Assembly: GCF_014191305.1 (NCBI RefSeq)
Contig: NZ_JACHWJ010000003.1
Location: 1-64,000, forward strand
Source: Pseudoclavibacter helvolus
GTDB lineage: Bacteria > Actinomycetota > Actinomycetes > Actinomycetales > Microbacteriaceae
DNA length: 64,000 bases
Direction: 5' to 3'
A program made the translations under genes and the position numbers. A model generated the notes under the pieces. The model searched no databases. It was not told where the DNA came from and saw only the letters and a list, made by a program, of their open reading frames with translations. Position 1 is the first letter of the stretch. Each line of letters opens with the position of its first letter. Shown here in pieces: positions 26,390-34,636 of the stretch.

Positions 26390-26775
26390 CAGGCGGACAC
26401 CTCCCCGGCGCCGGAAGCCTGAGCCCGCTCCTGCGCTCGCACGGCCCGGTCATGCGCTCGTTGCGAGCCGAGTTCGACGAGCAGCACGCCGCCGATGATG
26501 AGCACCATGCCGAGTCCCATGAGCGCGGTGAGTGGTTCGGCGAAGAGGAGCGCCGAGAGCAGTGCAGTCAGCGCGACGCCGAGTGCGCCCCAGATGCCGT
26601 AGGCGACACCGAGGGGGAGTCCCGCGCGAAGCACGAGTGCGAGGAACGCGAACGACGCCACGTACCCGGCGACGACGACCACGTACAGGGCGGGAGCATC
26701 CCGTGCCCCCTTGAGGGAGAGGGACGCGGTGACCTCGCACGAGATCGCCGCGGCCAACAGCAGCCATTTGCGCAT
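26389..26775 (-). CDS. SMR-family efflux protein, subunit 1
   Basis: A 128-residue four-helix SMR protein with Glu14 (AISCEVTAS) and LPLGVAYGIWGALGVALTAL, plus a hydrophilic Arg/Ala/Glu-rich tail of about 22 residues that its partner lacks. It is the first gene of the pair. No guanidine riboswitch motif could be seen in the 171 bases upstream (26776-26946), which hold nothing else recognisable. Confidence 0.92.
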   Translation of the reverse strand: MRKWLLLAAAISCEVTASLSLKGARDAPALYVVVVAGYVASFAFLALVLRAGLPLGVAYGIWGALGVALTALLSALLFAEPLTALMGLGMVLIIGGVLLVELGSQRAHDRAVRAQERAQASGAGEVSA

Positions 26776-26946
26776 GCGCGGATTCTCGCAGGTTCGGGTG
26801 GCGGGCGAAGGCGTAAGTCGATCCGGATGCGGTACGCGTCACTGTTGAGGGGCAGTTGATCGTTGGAGTGCCTGGCGCCCCGTTCACCCGGAGCGCCTCC
26901 GATGGCGACGATCACGTCAACGGTCAGTCCTTGGATACCGGTCCTG

Positions 26947-27888
26947 TCATGAGGACAGGATGGCCTCCGCGAGTGCGCGGTCTGTGACGATCTCCGTGAC
27001 CAGTCCCGATCTCGCAACCGCCGATGCAGCCCGGGCTTTGCTTGCTCCGCCTCCGACGAGGACAATGCGGTTGGCGTTGCGCAGCTGAGCCTCGGTGATC
27101 GCGATGCACTGGTCTGTGAAATCCTGAGCGATGACTGACCCGTCATCTGCGATGAGGAGTGCTCCCACTTCAGCGACCACTCCTCTCTCTTCGAGTTGGT
27201 TCCGGGTGTCTTCTGGGATGGTTTCCCTTAGCTGCGACTCGGGAGGTACCCAGGAGCCCAGTGCAAGGACGGCGGCATCCAGGCGGGCCATTCGTGACAA
27301 GACGTTCGCTACGTCGCTTTGGGCACGGAGAGATGCTGCCGTGCGAGCATCTCCGACGACCATTGGGGTGAAGATCGTGTGTGCTGACTCACCGGAGTTC
27401 TGGGCGACCATGCGAACCATCTCAACCGGAGAGTCTGCGAGGTCAGTTCCGACCGTGCCAGTCAATTGGACGACGTCGATCCGGGGGAGCGTCGGCAGAG
27501 AGTTCGCCATGGTGCGAATCGTTCGTCCCCAGCTCACCCCGAGCGTGTCGCCGTCTTTCAGGGTGGTCTGAAGGTGACCTGCGGCGGCTAGTCCGATCTG
27601 TTGTCGAACAGCGTCCGGGGAGCCGTGTGACTCGACGACGGTCGCGTGGCGCAGATGCAAGCGCTCGGCCAGTCGTGTCGACAGGTCCTGGATGACCGTG
27701 CCTCCGTCGTCGAGCTCAATCTTGACGACACCGAGCTCGCGGGCAAGCTCCAGAAGACGAGCGACCTTGAAGCGGTTGAGGCCAAGCTCCTTGGCGATCT
27801 CCACCTTGCTTGCATCTTCGAGGTAGAAGCGTCGTGCGACGGCGACGAGAAGGGCGCGGTCGACCGTCTCGCCTAAGGGTGCGCTCAT
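26947..27888 (-). CDS. SorC/DeoR-type sugar-binding transcriptional regulator
   Basis: A 313-residue regulator: N-terminal HTH (about 10-60; VEIAKELGLNRFKVARLLELA) and a large sugar-phosphate-binding domain (DTLGVSWGRTIRTMA, VVQLTGTVGTD, GGGASK). SorC proteins sense phosphorylated sugars. It is divergent from the SIS gene, and two palindromes lie in the shared 188-base promoter region. This locus is visibly less GC-rich than the surrounding chromosome, a hint of transfer. Confidence 0.92.
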   Translation of the reverse strand: MSAPLGETVDRALLVAVARRFYLEDASKVEIAKELGLNRFKVARLLELARELGVVKIELDDGGTVIQDLSTRLAERLHLRHATVVESHGSPDAVRQQIGLAAAGHLQTTLKDGDTLGVSWGRTIRTMANSLPTLPRIDVVQLTGTVGTDLADSPVEMVRMVAQNSGESAHTIFTPMVVGDARTAASLRAQSDVANVLSRMARLDAAVLALGSWVPPESQLRETIPEDTRNQLEERGVVAEVGALLIADDGSVIAQDFTDQCIAITEAQLRNANRIVLVGGGASKARAASAVARSGLVTEIVTDRALAEAILSS

Positions 27889-27908
27889 CGGACCTCCGAT
27901 ATCTGATC

Positions 27909-27921
27909 GTATTCAGAATAC
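27909..27921. promoter_or_regulatory. Palindrome, candidate SorC operator 1
   Basis: GTATTC-A-GAATAC is a perfect 13-base palindrome 21 bases from the SorC start codon, in the divergent promoter region, well placed for autoregulation. Confidence 0.5.
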
Positions 27922-27986
27922 TTGGCGCGGTAATTGCATTTTCTGAACCCGTGTGACTCATGTACATCATGTGAGCATCGCTACTA

Positions 27987-27998
27987 GCTCATATGAGC
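27987..27998. promoter_or_regulatory. Palindrome, candidate SorC operator 2
   Basis: GCTCATATGAGC is a perfect 12-base palindrome about 80 bases before the SIS gene start; a related half-site (CTCATG, CATGTGAG) occurs just upstream at about 27957-27975. It could be a regulator site for the sugar locus. Confidence 0.45.
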
Positions 27999-28076
27999 AG
28001 GTGAAGGATTCGGACGGCACCACCGTTTGGAGCCAGGTCACCTGCATCGGCAACGAGGCCTGAAAGGCGAACGAAG

Positions 28077-28643
28077 ATGACGACGACACCATCCCGGGAC
28101 ATTGCAGCTGCAGCAGTGGCTGAGGTCCGACGCATGCTCGATGAAGTCCCCGAGGAAAGGTACGAAGCGTTCCTCGCTGAGGTTCGTGCGGCCAAGACGA
28201 TCGTCTTGCATGGCGTCGGCCGTGAGGGGCTCATGATGAAAGCGCTCGCAATGCGTCTGATGCATCTTGGATTCCACGCTCACGTGCTCGGTGATATGAC
28301 TGCCCCACCCGTCCTCGAAGGTGACCTGTTGATCACCAGTGCCGGCCCAGGGCACTTCGGCACCATTCAAGCGCTGCAGGACATCGCACGGGCCGCAGGC
28401 GCTCGAAACCTGCTGGTGACCGCGAACCCAAACGGTGACAGCGCTGCACTTGCGGATGTGGTGGTCGCTCTCCCCGGCCCGACGATGTCCGAGGATCTCG
28501 AGGTTCCGGACAGCGCACTCCTGATGGGCAGTGTGTTCGAAGTGGTCCAGCTGTTCTTCTACGACGTCGTGGTGAAGCGCCTCAGCGACACGCTCGGACA
28601 GCCACTCGAGGATGCTCGCTTGCGGCACACCAACCTCGAATAA
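28077..28643 (+). CDS. SIS-domain sugar isomerase (6-phospho-3-hexuloisomerase-like)
   Basis: A 188-residue SIS-fold protein. The motif GVGREGLMMKALAMRLMHLG and the following VLGDMTAPPV match 6-phospho-3-hexuloisomerase (HxlB), which converts 6-phospho-3-hexulose to fructose 6-phosphate; SAGPGHFGT is the sugar-phosphate loop. No 3-hexulose-6-phosphate synthase is present here, so the true substrate may be another sugar phosphate. It is the first gene of the sugar locus, divergent from the SorC regulator. Confidence 0.85.
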   Translation: MTTTPSRDIAAAAVAEVRRMLDEVPEERYEAFLAEVRAAKTIVLHGVGREGLMMKALAMRLMHLGFHAHVLGDMTAPPVLEGDLLITSAGPGHFGTIQALQDIARAAGARNLLVTANPNGDSAALADVVVALPGPTMSEDLEVPDSALLMGSVFEVVQLFFYDVVVKRLSDTLGQPLEDARLRHTNLE

Positions 28644-28668
28644 CCGCCCGTCTCCCTGATTTCCAGCT

Positions 28669-28689
28669 CGTGGGGCGTCATGCCCCACG
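28669..28689 (+). terminator. Intergenic hairpin between the SIS and binding-protein genes
   Basis: CGTGGGGC (28669-28676) pairs perfectly with GCCCCACG (28682-28689) around a 5-base loop, in the 91-base gap. No T-run follows. It may act as a partial terminator or an mRNA-processing hairpin that raises the amount of binding-protein transcript. Confidence 0.5.
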
Positions 28690-28734
28690 CGTCGCGCTGC
28701 ACTCCGCCACGACGCAAACCCGAAAGGAAAACCC

Positions 28735-29751
28735 ATGACTCGCTCCAGTGCAAAGGCGCTCTGCAGTCTCGCGCTCATCTCCGCTCTCGCCCTCACCGGG
28801 TGCGCTGCCAATGGTGGCTCCGCGAGCTCACCAACAACTGACGGTGAGTTAACTGTCGCCGTGGTTCCCAAGATCCAGGGAGTGCCCTTCTCCGACGCAA
28901 TCAAGCGCGGTGCGGACGATGCCGCGGCGGAGTTCGGTTTCATCTCGAACTTCGTTGGTCCGACCGCCGCCGATCCTTCTGCCCAGGCGGAGGTTGTTCG
29001 CTCACTGATGCAACAGGGAGCTGACGCCATCATCGTGGCTCCCAACGATCCCGACTCGATGGGTCCAGTACTCAAGGAGGCCCAGGACCGCGGTATCGCA
29101 GTCGGCACCGTTGATACGGACGCCCCGGACTCTGTCCGCTCCGTGTTTGTCAACCAGGCCGCGTCGGAGGCAATCGGACAAGCGCTTGCCGATCAGGTCT
29201 TGGCTCCGATGGGTGGGGCCGGTGAGTTCGCGATCGTTTCCTGCGGCCAAACAGCGTCCAACCTGAACTCGTGGATCGATGAACTGAAGCAGTACACCGC
29301 TGAGAAGTACCCGGATGCCACCATCGTCGACACCGTGTACGCCGATGAGGATGAAGCCAAGGCCGTCTCAATGGCGAAAGACCTCATCAACGCCCATCCC
29401 AATCTGACTGGCCTGGTCGGAATGTGCACGCCAACCGCGCCCGGTGTGGCCCGCGCCGTTGAAGAGACCGGCAACGTCGGAAAGATCTTCACAACCGGAG
29501 TCGGCACACCGAACTCAATGGCGCCCTATCTGGAAGAGGGATCCTCGAGTGCTTCCGTGCTCTGGGACGTCGAGAACCTCGGATATCTCGCCGGATGGGC
29601 CGGGTACACCCTTGCCAGCGGGGGTGAATTGCAGGCAGAGAACGAAGTCGGACGGCTTGGTGCGGTCACCTATGACGCTTCTACCGGCGAGTTGCTTCTC
29701 GGGGATCCACTTATTCTCACCACCGAAAACGTTGGTGACTACGACTGGTGA
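28735..29751 (+). CDS. Sugar ABC transporter substrate-binding lipoprotein
   Basis: A 338-residue periplasmic-binding-protein-1 type (ribose/AI-2 class) lipoprotein. The signal ends LALTGC, with Cys23 lipidated. The mature domain has VVPKIQGVPFSDAIKRGADD, QGADAIIVAPNDPDS and VGMCTPTAPGV, typical of simple-sugar binders. It is followed by the ATPase of the same system. A short direct repeat (GGTGACTACGACT twice) spans its stop codon at 29742-29760. Confidence 0.9.
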   Translation: MTRSSAKALCSLALISALALTGCAANGGSASSPTTDGELTVAVVPKIQGVPFSDAIKRGADDAAAEFGFISNFVGPTAADPSAQAEVVRSLMQQGADAIIVAPNDPDSMGPVLKEAQDRGIAVGTVDTDAPDSVRSVFVNQAASEAIGQALADQVLAPMGGAGEFAIVSCGQTASNLNSWIDELKQYTAEKYPDATIVDTVYADEDEAKAVSMAKDLINAHPNLTGLVGMCTPTAPGVARAVEETGNVGKIFTTGVGTPNSMAPYLEEGSSSASVLWDVENLGYLAGWAGYTLASGGELQAENEVGRLGAVTYDASTGELLLGDPLILTTENVGDYDW

Positions 29752-29815
29752 CTACGACTACTGATCAGTTGGGAGTGGCGGCCTTCGGGTCGCCACCACC
29801 GCAAAGGAAGCACTC

Positions 29816-30795
29816 ATGACAAGCAGTTCAGCCTCCGAGGGTCTCTTCGACACGTTGCTTCAGGCGACCGGGCTCGCCAAGACCTACGGTGGGGTCCGCG
29901 CCTTACGCGATGTCGACTTCGACGTTCGCGCCGGTGAAGTTCATGCCCTCGTGGGAGAGAACGGTGCGGGTAAGTCCACTCTCATCAAGATGCTCTCCGG
30001 TGTTGAACGTGCCGACAACGGCAAGATCACCGACGCCGGGGAACCACTCCCTTCGGGAAGCCCGAGTGCATCCCTTGCAGCGGGGATCTCCACCGTCTAC
30101 CAAGAGCCACATCTTTTCGCTGAGTTGACGGTGGTCGAAAATCTCTTCCTCGGCAGAGAACTGCGCGGACGCGGCGGCCCAATCCGGTGGGCCGATCAGT
30201 TCGCCAGTGCAGTGGAGCTGCTGGAACGGATCGGACTCAATCCCAACCTCGCCCCGCGTCAGGTTGGAGACCTGAGCGTCGGAGAGCAGCAACTCATCTC
30301 CATTGCGAAGGCTTTCGCGGCCGAAGTGCGCGTTCTTATCCTCGATGAGCCGTCCGCGATCCTTGCCGACCATGACATCGATACGCTTTTCGGAGTCGTC
30401 AGACGGATGCGCGACACAGGGGTGGGGGTCATCTACATCTCGCACCGTCTGGACGAACTCGCCCAGATTGCTGACCGAGTCACTGTCATGCGCGATGGGC
30501 AAGTGATCACAAGCGCCCCAATGTCTGAACTCTCAACTCGGGCCATTGCTGAGCTCATGACCGGTGGCGAACTCGAGGTCGTCGATGCCGGAACGCGCTC
30601 CGTCTCAACGGAACCAGGCCTCGAGATTCTGGAGCTTGCTGCGGGCAGTGCCCTGCGTTCCGCCTCCCTCAGCGTCGCCCGCGGCGAGATCGTCGGCGTC
30701 TATGGACTGATCGGATCCGGTACCGGGGAACTCGCTCGCGCCCTCCACGGGGTGTTGCCCGCAAAATCGGGCAGGATCCAAGTCCGAGCCAAACC
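29816..30795 (+). pseudogene. Sugar ABC transporter ATPase, cut by an ISL3 end
   Basis: The first ABC domain is complete: Walker A GENGAGKST, the signature as LSVGEQQLIS, Walker B LILDEPSA and YISHRLDEL. The second ABC domain starts at about residue 265 (LEILELAAGSALRSASL) but stops after about 326 residues where ISL3-family sequence begins; the frame then ends at 30811. RbsA/LsrA-type ATPases are about 500 residues, so most of the second domain is missing, and no permease gene follows. The transporter is therefore non-functional as it stands. Confidence 0.9.
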
Positions 30796-30960
30796 GGCTC
30801 TTCCCAGATGAAGGTGTAGGTCGGCCGGGCGAGTCGGTCCGCAGATAGACGTCGAGGTCTCCCGACGATGGAGGTTCCTGCGCCATCCATCCGAAAGACC
30901 TCGACGTGACCGACGCTACCCCGCCGGCCGGCTTCGGCCGCCCTGACCTGACCGCCTTCG
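30796..30960 (+). mobile_element. ISL3-family left-end fragment, copy 1
   Basis: This 165-base stretch matches 33058-33222 closely, from the terminal GGCTCTTCCCAGATG to the first codons of the transposase, then diverges abruptly at 30961. Only the left end is left, and it interrupts the sugar ABC ATPase. The 229 bases between it and the GlxA-type gene (30961-31189) contain no gene that I can recognise. Confidence 0.88.
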
Positions 30961-31189
30961 CGGCTCATCCCATTCGACCCTGATCGGGTCTGCTGACCCT
31001 CTCGATGAGAACGCAGCGACATCACAGCCACCCAACCCCGACCGGCCGGGAAGCCGGGACACGTCACATGGGCTGTGCTGCGGGCGTGTCGAGTGGGTAG
31101 TCCAGGGGCGACGCAGGAGCGTCGACGCGACGTGCTGAGAGGTGGTTCCAGTCGAGCGCTAGGACACCGGCTACAGGCATGGCGATAGG

Positions 31190-32131
31190 TCAGGAACGGC
31201 GTCGCTCCCTGCGCAGGAGGGAGCGCAGAGTCTCGGCGTTCGCGTAGCCGACCCGTAGCGCGATCTCGGCGGAGGTGAAGTCCGTGGTTGCTGAGAGGTG
31301 CCGAGCTCGTTCGATGCGAAGCCGTTGGACGAAGCCGAGCGGAGTGAGGTTGAGCGCCGCACGGACTCGTCGTTCGAGGGTGCGCCGGCTGGTGCCGAGC
31401 GACTGCGCGACGAAGGCGACGTTGAACGGTTCGTCCAGGCGGGCGCGCACGAAGCGTTCGAACTCGACGACGATCGGGTCCTCGTGCCGGAGATGTTCGT
31501 AGGCGACGAAAGCCGCCTGCGACGGGCGCTCGTCGATGATGAGGAGCTTGGCGACATGTTGGGCCAGGTCGGGGCTGATCGATCGCACGAGTGAGAGCGC
31601 GAGGTCGATGTGGGCGAAGGCGGCGCCGGCGGTGACGAGGTTCCCGTCGACCACGACCATGGTGTCGAGATCGAGGGCGACGGTCGGATAGCGCTTCAGG
31701 AACTCCGGCCCCAGGAACCAGCTGGTCGTCGCCCTCCGATGATGCATCCGTCCGGTCTCGGCGACAGCGAACACGCCGGTGCACGCCGCGGCGATCCGGG
31801 TGGTCGCCTCGTCGAGGCGCCCGAGCGAGGCGATGACCGAACGAGCATCTCGGCTCTGGAGGGCGTCGTGGGTCGCGGCGGCCGTAAGGGTTCCAAGCGC
31901 AGGGACGACGACCACGTCGAACTCTCCGGACTCCGACAGCGGGTGGTCCACCGACAGGGTCATCGATGCCGTCGTGGTCACTCGCCGTTTCGGTCCGAGG
32001 ATGGCGAGTTCGATCGGGTCGATCCGCGGGTCGACATCGCCGCGGGCTCCGTCGGCCACCCGCACGATGTCGATGATCGACGCGATAGCCGAACCGAAGC
32101 AGCCGTCGATCGCGATCAGTCCGATACGCAT
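31190..32131 (-). CDS. GlxA-type transcriptional regulator (DJ-1/PfpI + AraC HTH)
   Basis: A 313-residue regulator. Residues about 1-165 form a DJ-1/PfpI-like amidotransferase fold (VVVVPALGT; the nucleophile-elbow-like AACTGVFAVAETG), and the C-terminus (about 215-313) is an AraC HTH pair (FNVAFVAQSLGTSRRTLERRV, SAEIALRVGYANAETLRSLLRR). ATG 32131 begins the domain with MRIGLIAIDG; the upstream in-frame start at 32194 would add 21 unrelated residues. It is divergent from the monooxygenase, which it probably controls. Confidence 0.88.
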   Translation of the reverse strand: MRIGLIAIDGCFGSAIASIIDIVRVADGARGDVDPRIDPIELAILGPKRRVTTTASMTLSVDHPLSESGEFDVVVVPALGTLTAAATHDALQSRDARSVIASLGRLDEATTRIAAACTGVFAVAETGRMHHRRATTSWFLGPEFLKRYPTVALDLDTMVVVDGNLVTAGAAFAHIDLALSLVRSISPDLAQHVAKLLIIDERPSQAAFVAYEHLRHEDPIVVEFERFVRARLDEPFNVAFVAQSLGTSRRTLERRVRAALNLTPLGFVQRLRIERARHLSATTDFTSAEIALRVGYANAETLRSLLRRERRRS

Positions 32132-32239
32132 GACGTAAACAATAGCAATACTGCCGTATACGCCACTCCCCACCGGCCCTCGCTCGTCATACACTGAACT
32201 CGCCCCACAAAGAACCCCGACGTCAAGGAGAACCCCCTT

Positions 32240-32551
32240 ATGTCCACACCCGCATCACTTCCGTATGCCTTCGTCGCCAAGATCGTCGCGGCCGATGGAC
32301 AGCACGACGCGCTCGCCGATCTGCTCGCCGGCGCTGTCGCGCTCGCCAACGAAGAAGTAGGAACGATTGTCTGGTTCGCGGTCAGGACCCACGCCGACAC
32401 CTTCTGGATCTTCGATGCATTCCCCGACGAGGCCGCTCGCGACGCCCACGCCAACGGCGCCATCGTCGCAGCCCTGATGGCCAACCAGCACCTCCTCAGC
32501 GCAGCACCCGAGATCCTGGCGGCCGACGTCCTCGCGTCCAAGCTCCCGTAG
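32240..32551 (+). CDS. Putative quinol monooxygenase (ABM domain)
   Basis: A 103-residue single-domain protein of the antibiotic-biosynthesis-monooxygenase ferredoxin-like fold (YAFVAKIVAADGQHDALADLL, EVGTIVWFAVRTHADTFWIFDAFPDEAARDAH). Such YgiN-like dimers act on quinols without cofactors, or bind small ligands. AAGGAG precedes ATG 32240. It is divergent from the GlxA-type regulator; the two look like a small passenger module between ISL3 fragments. Confidence 0.85.
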   Translation: MSTPASLPYAFVAKIVAADGQHDALADLLAGAVALANEEVGTIVWFAVRTHADTFWIFDAFPDEAARDAHANGAIVAALMANQHLLSAAPEILAADVLASKLP

Positions 32552-32754
32552 TCCGCCAACACACGCGACGATCGCGCCCCGCCGAGCCGTCGCCAGGTCG
32601 CGACGCAACGCCATGCTGCGTTGCCGAGCGGTGCGAGGCCTATCGGCACACGGACAGGATGCCGGCCGCGAGGGGTCCGTCGTAGAGGAGAGCGACGTCG
32701 GTGTCGGGCAGAGCCGTGAGGCCAGCGCATCGCGCGACCACCAGAACCGAACCG

Positions 32755-32784
32755 CCCCTGACCTGCGTTTCCGCAGGTCAGGGG
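32755..32784. terminator. Perfect 13-bp hairpin, terminator-like
   Basis: CCCCTGACCTGCG (32755-32767), loop TTTC, CGCAGGTCAGGGG (32772-32784). On the minus strand it follows the tRNA 3'-end-like sequence by nine bases, as a tRNA terminator would. Confidence 0.65.
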
Positions 32785-32793
32785 CCGTTCGCC

Positions 32794-32825
32794 GGAGCCG
32801 CCTGTCGGAATCGAACCGACGACCT
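32794..32825 (-). other. tRNA 3'-half-like fragment (T-arm and acceptor strand)
   Basis: On the minus strand the sequence reads AGGTC, then a T-arm GTCGG-TTCGATT-CCGAC, then an acceptor strand AGGCGGC and TCC. The T-arm and its spacing are those of a real tRNA. The matching 5' acceptor strand GCCGCCT and a proper anticodon arm are not found upstream, so this is a fragment: an attachment-site remnant or a decayed tRNA gene, not a functional tRNA. Confidence 0.6.
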
Positions 32826-33110
32826 AATCACGTCGGCTTTGCGTCTATCGCTTGATGCGCCCACTGGGCGAACGAGCCGCTGACCTGCGCAAACGCCGAG
32901 CGTGGAGGACGCCGCCATCCGGTGGTGACCGACGACGACCGACCAGTACCGACCGTTTCACCGGAGCTTGCGGCGGCATCGAAGCCGAGCAAGCTCCATT
33001 CCTTTAGCTCACCGCGCCCTCCTCCTCGCCGGCCCCGTCGTCGGCGAAGACGTTCAGGGGTCTTCTCAGATGACGGTGTAGGTCGGCCGGGAGCGTCGGT
33101 CCGCAGATAG

Positions 33111-33169
33111 ACGTCGAGGTCTCCCGACGATGGAGGTTCCTACGCCATCCATCCGAAAGACCTCGACGT
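33111..33169 (+). promoter_or_regulatory. 12-bp inverted repeat over the ISL3 transposase start
   Basis: ACGTCGAGGTCT (33111-33122) pairs with AGACCTCGACGT (33158-33169). The right arm reaches into the GTG start codon at 33168, so transcripts reading in from outside would hide the start in a hairpin, the trick known from IS10 and IS50. The same arms are kept in copy 1 (about 30849-30907). Confidence 0.6.
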
Positions 33170-33999
33170 GCCCGACGCTACCCCGCCGCCCGGCTTCGGC
33201 CGCCCTGACCTGACCGCCTTCGCTCGACTCGACGGCCTCGGTCTGAGCGTGATCGGGCAACGACTTGAACCGGATCGTGCGGTCCTCGCGTGCCGCGTGG
33301 TGGAACCAGATCAGTCGTGCCGACGGTGCGGCAGCGAAGGCGCCGCTCGTGACACCGTGATCCGGCGGTTGGCCCACGAGCCGCTGGGCTGGCGACCGAC
33401 CGTGCTGGAAGTTGTAGTGCGCCGCTACCGCTGTGCCGACTGCGGACACGTGTGTCGCCAAGACACCAGCGCCGCGGCGGAGCCACGCGCGAAGCTCTCG
33501 CGCACCGGGCGGCGGTGGGCGCTGGAAGGGATCGTGGTCGCACACCTCACCGTCGCCCGTGTCGCCGAGGGACTCGGGGTCGCGTGGGACACCGCCAACA
33601 ACGCGGTCCTGGCCGAAGGCAAGCGGCTGCTGATCAACGACCCCACGCGGTTCGAGGGCGTGAAGGTCATTGGCGTCGATGAGCACGTCTGGCGCCACAC
33701 CAGGCGTGGCGACAAGTACGTCACCGTGATCATCGACCTCACCCCGGTCCGCGATGGCGCCGGCCCAGCAAGGCTGCTGGACATGGTCGAGGGCCGGTCG
33801 AAGGCGGCGTTCAAGACCTGGCTCGCCGACCGCGACGACGCCTTCCGTGACGCGGTCGAGGTGGTCGCGATGGACGGCTTCACCGGGTTCAAGACCGCCG
33901 CTGCGGAGGAGATCCCGGACGCGGTCACGGTGATGGATCCCTTCCACGTCGTGCGCCTGGCCGGTGACGCCCTCGACAGGTGCCGGCGCCGGGTCCAAC
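33168..33999 (+). pseudogene. ISL3-family transposase, C-terminally truncated
   Basis: The native part is about 277 residues: an N-terminal zinc finger (CRRCGSEGAARD...YRCADCGHVC), an HTH region and the start of the DDE domain (VIGVDEHVW, then VVAMDGFTGF). ISL3 transposases are normally 400 or more residues; here the frame leaves the transposase after DRCRRRVQ and reads antisense to a response-regulator gene to a stop at 34049. It should be inactive. Confidence 0.88.
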
Positions 34000-34636
34000 T
34001 CGCGATGTGGACTCCAGCGCCGCTTGGCTCGAGCTTCTTGCGCAGGTAGCTCACGTACTGGTCGACGATGGTCGGCTCGAAGTGCTCGACGGATCCCCAT
34101 ACTTCGTCGAGGATGTTCGCTCGAGAACATACCTCCCCCGGGTGCGCTGCGAGGTGACGCAGCAGCGCGAACCCCTTCATGCTCAGGGGGAACGGCCGTC
34201 CGTGCACGCTCGCGCGGGCGGCGAGCGAATCGAGCCTGAGGGCGCCGACTTCGAGCACCGGTTGCGGAGCGCCCGATTGACGGCGGAGCTGTGCCCGGAT
34301 GCGGGCGCTGAGCTCCCCGAAATGGAACGGCTTCGTGACGTAGTCGTCGGCACCCGCGTCGAGCCCGAAGATGCGATCATCGACGCTATCCCTGGCCGTG
34401 ATGACGATCACGGGCAGCTGGCTCCCTGACTCGCGGATGCGCCTGCACACCTCGAAGCCACTCATCTCGGGGAGCATCACGTCGACCACTGCGACGTCGA
34501 GCGGGCCGCTCGAGAACGCGATGAGCGCATCCACCCCGTTTCCGACCAACGTGACGTCATGCCCCTCCTCGCTGAGACCGCGATCGAGCAGCGCCCCCAT
34601 CGTCGGGTCGTCTTCGACAACGAGGATCCGGGCCAT
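34000..34636 (-). pseudogene. OmpR-type response regulator, last residues lost to ISL3
   Basis: Receiver domain with Asp9/Asp10, phosphoacceptor Asp52 and Lys102, then an OmpR/PhoB winged helix (about 128-212; VWGSVEHFEPTIVDQYVSYLRKKL). Native sequence ends at about residue 212 (GAGVHIA), just where the last beta-hairpin (usually TVRGxGYRL) should come; the frame then runs on antisense through the ISL3 transposase. The sensor kinase gene that should follow is absent. ATG 34636 overlaps the VIT-family stop by one base. Confidence 0.88.

Larger units (their letters stand above)
32552..33057. other. Gene-free stretch with decayed sequence
   Basis: No reading frame here resembles a protein. The stretch contains the 13-bp-stem hairpin at 32755-32784 and a tRNA 3'-end-like sequence at 32794-32825 (both listed separately), a second copy of CTGACCTGCG near 32880, and otherwise nothing I can identify. 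It ends at the ISL3 left terminus. Confidence 0.6.
33058..33999 (+). mobile_element. ISL3-family element, copy 2, right part deleted
   Basis: The left terminus GGGTCTTCTCAGATG begins at 33058, matching copy 1. The element is intact up to about 33999, where transposase sequence stops and the 3' end of a response-regulator gene (opposite strand) begins. The right end of the IS and roughly a third of the transposase are gone. Confidence 0.88.

Noticed and set aside
26776-26946. Guanidine riboswitch before the SMR pair
   Set aside because: No paired ACGR loops or ykkC-like core could be found in the leader.
32794-32870. A functional tRNA gene
   Set aside because: Only the T-arm and 3' acceptor strand are convincing; there is no matching 5' acceptor strand or anticodon stem.
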